DNA of 11,584 nt from Planctomycetes bacterium SM23_32. GTDB taxonomy: Bacteria > Planctomycetota > Brocadiia > SM23-32. A model generated the notes under the pieces. It made no database searches and was not told the DNA's origin. It saw only the letters and a program-made list of their open reading frames with translations. Positions 5,859 to 11,584 of this stretch are shown piece after piece. The stretch covers positions 1 through 11,584 of the forward strand of contig LJUE01000102.1 of NCBI GenBank assembly GCA_001303885.1. Reading direction: 5' to 3'. Within the stretch, counting starts at the first letter, position 1, and the number at the start of each line of letters is the position of its first letter. The position numbers were made by a program, and so were the translations under genes.

Positions 5859-6503
5859 TCAAAGCGTCCTCAGCAGCGCGACCACGACCAGGATCGCCAG
5901 CACGGCGAGCAGGCCCAGGTAGATGATGAAAGCCCTCCGCTTGCGCCACCCGGGGCGGGACTGGGCGTGCCAGTACTCGCTGAGCACCTGTCGGGTCGGG
6001 TCACCGTAGGCCTCGAACAGGTCGAGGCTCGTGCCGCCCTTCTGCCTCTCGCGGCCACGCTCGCCGGCCGCGGCCGGGCGAGCCGTCTTGCGCCGAGGAG
6101 CAGCAGCCTCCTCGTCCCGCTGGATCTGGATGACGGGTCCCTTCGGCGGCGTGGGGCCGGGCGCCGCCTGCTCGGCGGACGGGGCCCCCGGCTCCGGGGC
6201 AGGTGACGGCGGCGCTTTCGGCGCCGCGGCGGGGAGCGGCTGCAGCTCTTCGACGGGCTCCTGCTCCTCGACCAGCGGGAGCTCTTCGATCTCCGGCGCC
6301 TCCTGGACCGGCGCAAGCGGCGGGCTCTGCGGGACGCCCGACGCGGGCGTGGCCCCGCGTGATGCCAGAACGGCAAAGGCGGCCGGGGCCACCTCGATTC
6401 GCGTGGAACAGCTCGGGCAGCCACCGGACGGCGGACTGAGGGCCGACGTCACCGTTACGCTGTGCCCGCAGACGGGGCACACCAGCTCGATCTGCTGCAT
6501 CAT
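5859..6503 (-). CDS. Zinc-ribbon protein with disordered linker and C-terminal membrane anchor
   Basis: This is a 214-aa protein of unknown function with a clear three-part layout. Residues 5-40 form a CxxC...CxxC zinc ribbon (Cys9, Cys12, Cys29, Cys32) embedded in VCPVCGHSV and GGCPSCSTRIEV. Residues about 55-150 are a Pro/Glu/Ala-rich, probably disordered linker. A short conserved-looking block, SLDLFEAYGDPTRQVLSEYW, precedes a single C-terminal transmembrane helix at about 190-212 (IIYLGLLAVLAILVVVALL). The Arg/Lys cluster (WRKRR) just before the helix suggests that the ribbon and linker face the cytoplasm. ATG 6501-6503 (a second ATG follows directly) has a modest AGGA site and starts 16 nt after the stop of the upstream hypothetical gene, so the two are probably one operon. 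Zinc-ribbon plus single-TM proteins of this kind are common in Planctomycetota-like genomes; no function can be named. Confidence 0.75.
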   Translation of the reverse strand: MMQQIELVCPVCGHSVTVTSALSPPSGGCPSCSTRIEVAPAAFAVLASRGATPASGVPQSPPLAPVQEAPEIEELPLVEEQEPVEELQPLPAAAPKAPPSPAPEPGAPSAEQAAPGPTPPKGPVIQIQRDEEAAAPRRKTARPAAAGERGRERQKGGTSLDLFEAYGDPTRQVLSEYWHAQSRPGWRKRRAFIIYLGLLAVLAILVVVALLRTL

Positions 6504-6519
6504 GCCGTCCTGAAGCCGG

Positions 6520-7890
6520 TCATTGTGTCGGGGGCGAGCCGGAGGCGGCCTCCTGCCGGTCCGGCTCCCGACCACGCTGCCCCAGCGCCCCGCGCACAAC
6601 GCGGTCCACCTCCTGCAGGTTACTCAGCGCCCAACAGGCATAAGGAACGCCCACAAGCACGCCCGCGCCGCCGGTTGCCGCGGCAGCCGCGCCGGAGAGG
6701 GCTCCGGCAGACTTGAGCGCCGCGCCGAGCGCCGCCAGGAAGATGCCGGGCGCCGCACAGAGGGCTGCCTTCAGCCACGGCCGCGCGGCGCAATGCTGCG
6801 CAAGCCGGCCTTGCCAGGCGCGGGTCCAGTGGCGAATGACGTCGGCGACGCAGGCCTTGCGGAACTCGGCCTCCTCCTCGTCCAGGGGCTTTGCGCGCAC
6901 CTGCGCCAGGTCGTCCAGGGCCTTCTGGAGTGCGGCCCGTCCCTTCTCGTGCCAGAACGTCCAGCGTATCTGGAACCAGTCCCAGTGCTCGCGTCGCCGC
7001 TGGACGGAGGACACGGCATCCTGGTAGTCGCGGGCCAGCGCTTTGAACTCCCGCTGGAGCGCCGCCTGGCTCTCCGCGGCGCCGAGCATGCGGTCGAGGG
7101 CGGAGAGCAGCGAGCGGCGGAAGCGGCTACGCGCGAGCCACGTCCGCAGGGCGATGTGCGGCGCGCAGTGAGCGTGCCGGCCGCGCAGTATGGCGCTCGT
7201 GCCCACCGCCCACCGGCTGGCGCGGCCGAAGGTGCCGGCCGAGCGCGCGTCGGTCCAGTCCCAGATCCTGTGCAGTCGCTGGGCATAGGCCTTCTGCACG
7301 AGCTTGCGATAGTGCCGCAACCGGCTTTCGATCTGCGCGTTGAACCCGACGAAGGTGTCCGCCAGGCCCTCGATGATCTCCGCGGGCTCGCGCTGTTCGG
7401 TCACGGCAAAGGCGAGCCGCATCAGGCAGACATAGGCCTGCTCGAGGCGCCGCTCCACGTCCACCGGCTGCACGGTGGCGGCCCGCACCAGTTGGCTGAC
7501 GGAGCGCTCGGCGAGCCGCCCGTCGCCGACCTCCTTGGGCACTTCGGCGGGGTAGTCCAGGTTGTGGTCGGCGTGGGCGAACCGGCTCTCGAGTTCGGCG
7601 TGCTCTTTGGCGCCTTCGGGGTAGGGCACCAGGTTGTCGAGCCCGTAGTGCGAGGCCACCCCCAGTTGGAAAGCGGCCCGGTGGGGCTCGCCCTCCAGGT
7701 AATCCTGGCGGGCCGTGCGGACGCACTTGGCTATGATGGCGCGCACCTGGCGGTTGGCGTGATGGAGCTGCGGCCAGCCCGACTCCCGGTTGGGCGCCAC
7801 GGCGCCGCTGACGAGCGCCTGGATCGGCAGTGTGCCGTCCAGATTCTCGCCGATGCGGCGGGCGAAGTCCTCGTGCATCCCGATCTGCAT
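6520..7890 (-). CDS. Hypothetical membrane-associated protein, possible zinc phospholipase C/S1-P1 nuclease-like N-terminus
   Basis: This is a 456-aa protein I cannot assign firmly. The N-terminal 110 residues contain ALVSGAVAPNRESGWPQLHH (near 25-44) and AFQLGVASHYGLDNLVPYP (near 73-91), then further His residues near 97-109. The pattern G-A-x-A-P-[DN]...HH...LG-x-x-x-H-Y-x-x-D resembles the all-helical zinc-dependent phospholipase C and S1/P1 nuclease group, with His43/44, His81 and Asp85 as possible metal ligands. The middle (about 110-370) is helical, charged and Arg-rich, with WDWF- and WTFWHEKG-type aromatic patches. Two hydrophobic Ala/Gly-rich segments at about 376-393 and 398-422 form a likely membrane hairpin before a short polar tail. 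I chose ATG 7888-7890, just inside the promoter at 7946-7974; ATG 7876-7878 is an alternative. The frame stays open to a TTG at 7972-7974, but that lies in the -35 box and cannot be the start. It is probably co-transcribed with the zinc-ribbon gene 16 nt downstream. Confidence 0.55.
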   Translation of the reverse strand: MQIGMHEDFARRIGENLDGTLPIQALVSGAVAPNRESGWPQLHHANRQVRAIIAKCVRTARQDYLEGEPHRAAFQLGVASHYGLDNLVPYPEGAKEHAELESRFAHADHNLDYPAEVPKEVGDGRLAERSVSQLVRAATVQPVDVERRLEQAYVCLMRLAFAVTEQREPAEIIEGLADTFVGFNAQIESRLRHYRKLVQKAYAQRLHRIWDWTDARSAGTFGRASRWAVGTSAILRGRHAHCAPHIALRTWLARSRFRRSLLSALDRMLGAAESQAALQREFKALARDYQDAVSSVQRRREHWDWFQIRWTFWHEKGRAALQKALDDLAQVRAKPLDEEEAEFRKACVADVIRHWTRAWQGRLAQHCAARPWLKAALCAAPGIFLAALGAALKSAGALSGAAAAATGGAGVLVGVPYACWALSNLQEVDRVVRGALGQRGREPDRQEAASGSPPTQ

Positions 7891-7945
7891 TCGCGCCCCC
7901 AGGCGGTCATCGGCGGTGAGCGGGCACGACCCGGCGCGGTAGCGG

Positions 7946-7974
7946 ATTATAACGCCGTGGCCCCCCTGCGCCAA
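7946..7974 (-). promoter_or_regulatory. Sigma-70 promoter for the hypothetical/zinc-ribbon pair
   Basis: On the minus strand a perfect TATAAT (7946-7951) is preceded by 17 nt and TTGGCG (7969-7974), four of six matches to TTGACA. The predicted start of transcription is near 7939, about 50 nt before the ATG at 7890. The spacer contains CAGGGGGGCCAC, a motif that recurs in the dnaE promoter spacer on the other strand. Between this promoter and the dnaE -35 box (7975-8077) I see no gene or clear structure. Confidence 0.7.
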
Positions 7975-8077
7975 GCCCTTTCGCCCGCGCGGCCCGGCCG
8001 CCTGAGACGCCGGCTGGCTGCGCGTCGGAGTTCCGCCGGACGGACGCGGATCATCGGGGTAGCGCCGACGGCCCGAC

Positions 8078-8106
8078 TTGACGGGTCAGGGGGGCGCCAC
8101 TACAAT
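8078..8106 (+). promoter_or_regulatory. Sigma-70 promoter for dnaE
   Basis: TTGACG (8078-8083, five of six matches) is followed by a 17-nt spacer and TACAAT (8101-8106, five of six matches). Transcription would start near 8113, giving a leader of about 47 nt before the dnaE ATG. The spacer carries CAGGGGGGCGCCAC, nearly the same as the spacer of the divergent promoter at 7946-7974. Confidence 0.8.
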
Positions 8107-8109
8107 GGC

Positions 8110-8123
8110 CGCGGCCGGCCGCG
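8110..8123 (+). promoter_or_regulatory. 14-bp perfect palindrome at the predicted dnaE transcription start
   Basis: CGCGGCCGGCCGCG reads the same on both strands and spans the expected +1 of dnaE, directly after the -10 box. Its position suits an operator for a dimeric regulator. Having no loop, it would make a poor RNA hairpin, although neighbouring bases could refold. In such GC-rich DNA a chance palindrome is possible, so the regulatory reading is inference. Confidence 0.35.
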
Positions 8124-8159
8124 CCGGCACCCAAGGAAACGCAACTTTTGTGGTCTACG

Positions 8160-11100
8160 ATGTCCGGTCCGGACTTCTGTCACCTTCACGTCCACTCCCA
8201 GTACAGCCTGCTGGACGGGGCCTGTCGCATCGGGCCGATGGCCGCCAAGGCCGCCGCGATGGGCATGCCGGCCGTGGCCATCACCGACCACGGCAACATG
8301 TTCGGCGTGGTCGAGTTCTACTACGCCATGCGCGAGCACGGCGTGAAGCCCATCATCGGCTATGAGGGCTACTTCACCCTGGGGGACAGGCGCGCCAGGG
8401 AGCGCGTGGCGGGAGGGCAGGAGCTGTTCCACCTGACCCTGCTGGCGGCCGACCAGGCCGGCTATCGCAACCTGATGAAGCTGGCTAGCATGGCCTATCT
8501 GGAGGGGCTCTACTACAAGCCGAGGGTGGACTGGGAGCTGCTGGAGGACTGCGCCGAGGGGCTGGTCTGCCTGAGCGGATGCCTGCACAGCCGGCTCAAC
8601 CACCTGGTGCTGGCCGGGGCCCGGCAGGAGGCGGCCAAGTGGCTCGGCGACATGGGCGAGCTGTTCGGACCCGACCGTTTCTACGTGGAGCTTCAGGACC
8701 ACGGGCTGCCCGAGCAGCGCGAGGCGCTGGGTCCGGCCGTGGAGCTTGCGCGCAAGGTGGGGCTGCCGCTGGTGGCCACCAACGACTGCCATTACCTGGA
8801 GGCGGCCGACAGGACGTGGCATGACGTGCTGCTGTGCATCAACACGCGCACGACGCTCGACGACCCGGACCGCTTCCGCATGGCGACCGACCAGGTTTAC
8901 TTCAAGAGCCCGCAGGAGATGGCGCAGACGTTCGGCGCCGTCCCGGAGGCGCTGTCCAACACGCTGCGCATCGCCGAGATGTGCGACGTTGAGCTTGACG
9001 ATTCGCGGAAGTACCCCGCCTTCCGCCAGGAGGGCGTCGCCCCCAGGGAGCACCCCCGGTTCCTGCGCTCGCTGGCCGTGCGCAATCTGGAGGAGCGCTA
9101 TGGGGAGCTGGGCGACGAGATGCGGCAGCGCCTGGACTTCGAGCTGAACGTCATCGAGCAGACCGGCTACGTGGACTACTTCCTGATCTGCTGGGACTTC
9201 GTGCGGTTCGCGCAGGAGAACGGCATCCCGGCCGGGCTGCGGGGCAGCGGGGCCGGCAGCCTGGTGGCCCACGCCCTGGGCATGACGGGCCTGAACCCGC
9301 TGGATTACGACCTGGTCTTCGAGCGCCTCATGGGGCCGGAGCGCAAGGAGCCGCCGGACATTGACATAGACCTGTGCGAGCTGCGCCGCGGCGAGGTCAT
9401 TGACTACGTGCGGCAGCGCTATGGGCCCGAGAAGACGGCGCAGATCATCACCTTTGGCACGCTGAAGGCGCGCAACTGCGTGCGGGACGTGGGACGCGTC
9501 CTGGGGGTGGACCTGGCCAAGGTGGACCGCGTGGCCAAGATGATACCGCTGGGGCCCAACGTCGCTCTGCAGGATGCCGTGGAGCAGAGCGCCGAGCTGG
9601 CGTCGCTGGCGCGCGAGGAGGAGGAGGTGGGCCGCATCCTCGAGCTCGCGCGCCAGATTGAGGGCCTGCCCCGCCACGCCAGCACCCACGCCGCCGGGGT
9701 GGTCATCGGCGACAGGCCGCTGTGGGAGATGGTGCCCCTCTACAAGGTGAGCGACGGCGAGATCATGACCCAGTGGGGCATGGACGACCTGGCGCGCGTC
9801 GGCATCCTCAAGATGGACTTCCTCGGCCTGCGCACGCTCACCATCATTGACAGGGCGCTCCAGGTGATCCGCGACAGCGGCCGCCAGCCGCCCGACCTCG
9901 ACGTGGCCAAGCTGGACACCGACGACCCGAAGACCTACGAGCTGATCGCCAGCGGCTACACGCGGGGCGTCTTCCAGCTCGGCAGCGCGGGCATGCGCCG
10001 GCTGCTGAAGCGGCTGCAGCCCTCCTGCATCGAGGACCTCATCGCGGCGGTGGCGCTCTACCGGCCCGGGCCGCTTCAGAGCGGCATGGTGGATGCCTTC
10101 GTCAGCCGCCGCCACGGCCTGGAGCCCATCGTCTACCCCCACCCCTCCTTGGAGCCGATCCTCAGGCCCACCTACGGCGTGATCGTCTACCAGGAGCAGA
10201 TCATGCGCATCGCCAACGCCATAGCCGGCATCGGCATGGGCGATGCCTACACCATGATCAAGGCCATCAGCAAGAAGAACGAGGGCGCCATCCGCCGCTA
10301 CCACGAGGACTTCGTCAAGGGGGCCGTGGCGCAGGGGCTCGACGAGGAGACGGCCGAGCAGATGTTCTCCCTCATACTCCACTTCGCCGGCTACGGCTTC
10401 AACAAGGCGCACACCAGCGTCTACGCCTTCCTGGCGTTCATCACGGCCTACCTGAAGGCGCACTACGCCACCGAGTTTATGGCGGCCAGCATATCGTGCG
10501 AGATGGGCCACACCGAGGAGGTGGTGGCGCTGATGGAGGAGTGCGGGGCGCTGGGCATCGAGGTGCTGCCGCCCAGCGTCAACGAGAGCGGGGCCGAGTT
10601 CACGCCTGTGGGGCCGGGGGAGCTCCGCTTCGGGCTCGGAGCGGTCAAGAACGTGGGCGGGCGGGCCGTGGAGTCCATCGTGGCAGCGCGCCGGCAGGGG
10701 GGGCCGTTCGGCAGCTTGTTCGACTTCTGCGAGCGGGTGGACCCTCACGAGGTGACGCGCGCCGCCGTCGAAGCGCTGATGAAAGCGGGCTGTTTCGACG
10801 AGCTGCCGGGCACGCGGGCGCAGCAGATGGCCGTGCTGGAGACGGCCGTCAAGGCGGGGGCCCGCGCCCGCCGGAACCGGCAGATCGGCCAGAAGTCCCT
10901 CTTCGGTGCAGCGGAGGGGGAGGACCCCGCCGCCCAGATGGAGGCCAACCTTCCCGACGTGCCGCCCCTGAGCGCCCGCGAGCTGGCGCGCCAGGAGAGC
11001 GAGGCCCTGGGCCTCTACGTGCGCTACGATCCCCTGGTGGACTACCGACGGGGGCTGGCCCGGTTCTGCACGGCGTTCAGCGACCGGCTCTCCCGTCTGC

Positions 11101-11584
11101 CGGACGGCCACGAGGTGGTGATGGGCGGCCTGGTGGAGGACGTGCGGCGCCGCACCACGCGCAGCAGAGAACCCATGGCCGTGCTCAAGGTGCTCGACCT
11201 GAGGGGGGCTTTCGAGTGCGTCCTGTTCCCGCGGGCCTACGCCGAGTACCGCGAGCTGGTGGAATCCAGCGACGTGCTCTTCTTTGCCGGGCGGCTGAGC
11301 CACGCGCGTGGCACCTCGGTCCACGTTGACGAGGTCATCCCCTTTGAGAGGGCGCAGGGGCGCCTGGCCGGCGCGGTGCTGGTGACCGTGGCCTGTGAGG
11401 AGGCCGACGCGCAGCTCTGGGCCCTGTTGCGGGACGTCCTTCGTGCGCACAAGGGCGAGGTGCCGGTCTTCGTGGACCTGGTGGGCGGGGGATTCCGGCT
11501 TCGCTCGCGCGCGGGCGACGGCTCCGGGGCGGAAGCGTCTGATCGGCTGGCGGACCAGATCGAAGAGCTGGTCGGTCAGGGGCG
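8160..11584 (+). CDS. dnaE: DNA polymerase III alpha subunit (C-terminus just beyond window)
   Basis: This is the replicative polymerase; 1141 codons are present and the last few are missing. The order is typical. The PHP domain has HLHVHS (8-13), ITDHGN (41-46), GYE (68-70) and ATNDCHY (206-212). The polymerase core has PPDIDIDL with catalytic Asp402 and Asp404, ITFGTL, and KMDFLGLRT with Asp553, matching E. coli Asp401, Asp403 and Asp555. GVFQLGSAGM, LYRPGPLQSGM and GYGFNKAHTSVYA follow. A clamp-binding motif, QKSLFG, lies at residues 911-916. After it come an OB-fold region (EVVMGGLVEDVRRR) and the start of the C-terminal domain. The PHP metal ligands look intact, unlike the degenerate E. 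coli site, which suggests an active PHP exonuclease as in Thermus (inference). ATG 8160-8162 gives the family-like MSGPDFCHLHVHS. An in-frame TTG at 8148-8150 lies 10 nt after AAGGA and has the better ribosome site, so the true start may be four codons earlier. Confidence 0.97.
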   Translation, partial: MSGPDFCHLHVHSQYSLLDGACRIGPMAAKAAAMGMPAVAITDHGNMFGVVEFYYAMREHGVKPIIGYEGYFTLGDRRARERVAGGQELFHLTLLAADQAGYRNLMKLASMAYLEGLYYKPRVDWELLEDCAEGLVCLSGCLHSRLNHLVLAGARQEAAKWLGDMGELFGPDRFYVELQDHGLPEQREALGPAVELARKVGLPLVATNDCHYLEAADRTWHDVLLCINTRTTLDDPDRFRMATDQVYFKSPQEMAQTFGAVPEALSNTLRIAEMCDVELDDSRKYPAFRQEGVAPREHPRFLRSLAVRNLEERYGELGDEMRQRLDFELNVIEQTGYVDYFLICWDFVRFAQENGIPAGLRGSGAGSLVAHALGMTGLNPLDYDLVFERLMGPERKEPPDIDIDLCELRRGEVIDYVRQRYGPEKTAQIITFGTLKARNCVRDVGRVLGVDLAKVDRVAKMIPLGPNVALQDAVEQSAELASLAREEEEVGRILELARQIEGLPRHASTHAAGVVIGDRPLWEMVPLYKVSDGEIMTQWGMDDLARVGILKMDFLGLRTLTIIDRALQVIRDSGRQPPDLDVAKLDTDDPKTYELIASGYTRGVFQLGSAGMRRLLKRLQPSCIEDLIAAVALYRPGPLQSGMVDAFVSRRHGLEPIVYPHPSLEPILRPTYGVIVYQEQIMRIANAIAGIGMGDAYTMIKAISKKNEGAIRRYHEDFVKGAVAQGLDEETAEQMFSLILHFAGYGFNKAHTSVYAFLAFITAYLKAHYATEFMAASISCEMGHTEEVVALMEECGALGIEVLPPSVNESGAEFTPVGPGELRFGLGAVKNVGGRAVESIVAARRQGGPFGSLFDFCERVDPHEVTRAAVEALMKAGCFDELPGTRAQQMAVLETAVKAGARARRNRQIGQKSLFGAAEGEDPAAQMEANLPDVPPLSARELARQESEALGLYVRYDPLVDYRRGLARFCTAFSDRLSRLPDGHEVVMGGLVEDVRRRTTRSREPMAVLKVLDLRGAFECVLFPRAYAEYRELVESSDVLFFAGRLSHARGTSVHVDEVIPFERAQGRLAGAVLVTVACEEADAQLWALLRDVLRAHKGEVPVFVDLVGGGFRLRSRAGDGSGAEASDRLADQIEELVGQG

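Noticed and set aside
8100..11450. A 1116-codon open frame on the minus strand, opposite dnaE.
   Set aside because: The translation is a His/Leu/Val/Ala-rich shadow with no recognisable domain. It lies exactly antisense to a fully motif-supported dnaE and is explained by the strong G/C bias at third codon positions.
1..11584. CRISPR array, insertion sequence, phage, toxin-antitoxin or defence cluster.
   Set aside because: No regularly spaced repeats, transposase or integrase motifs, or small toxin-like gene pairs were seen. The content is mainly housekeeping with a few uncharacterised membrane proteins.

Overview
The window is G+C-rich bacterial chromosome (about two thirds G+C by eye) and is almost entirely coding. 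Genes are tightly packed. The third codon positions are so G/C-biased that long spurious frames run opposite most real genes. Planctomycetota or a neighbouring lineage would fit the G+C content, the extended S2 protein, the Pro/Glu-rich zinc-ribbon membrane protein and the mix of poorly characterised membrane genes. This placement is inference, and no sequence here settles the phylum.

Positions 1-7890 are transcribed leftwards (minus strand) and dnaE reads rightwards from 8160. Three leftward units can be recognised from promoters and spacing. (a) A promoter at 7946-7974 drives a hypothetical protein with a metal-binding-helix-like N-terminus (6520-7890) and a zinc-ribbon, single-TM protein (5859-6503). 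(b) A promoter at 5811-5839 drives a metallo-beta-lactamase-fold hydrolase (5046-5753), folD (4075-4944), a SAM methyltransferase (3321-4058) and a SpoIIM/DUF95-like membrane protein (2623-3294). The last three lie only 16 and 26 nt apart. (c) A near-consensus promoter at 2593-2621, right next to the stop of the SpoIIM-like gene, drives the classic translation operon rpsB-tsf-pyrH-frr, with a leader of about 160 nt before rpsB. The right third of the window is dnaE, the replicative polymerase alpha subunit, with its own promoter (8078-8106). It is open at the window edge but lacks only the last few residues.

Most of the content is housekeeping: translation (S2, EF-Ts, ribosome recycling factor), pyrimidine nucleotide supply (UMP kinase), one-carbon metabolism (FolD) and replication (DnaE). 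No mobile element, CRISPR array, tRNA or rRNA was recognised, and no obviously new multi-gene system.

The points most worth checking are these. pyrH carries an apparent out-of-frame deletion of about 35-40 nt in an essential gene. FolD lacks all three residues needed for cyclohydrolase activity but keeps its dehydrogenase signature. The metallo-hydrolase has Pro where the HxHxDH motif needs Asp. S2 has an acidic tail of about 95 residues with no basic residues. The divergent promoter region before dnaE holds two near-consensus promoters that share a G-rich spacer motif, with a 14-bp perfect palindrome at the predicted dnaE start of transcription.
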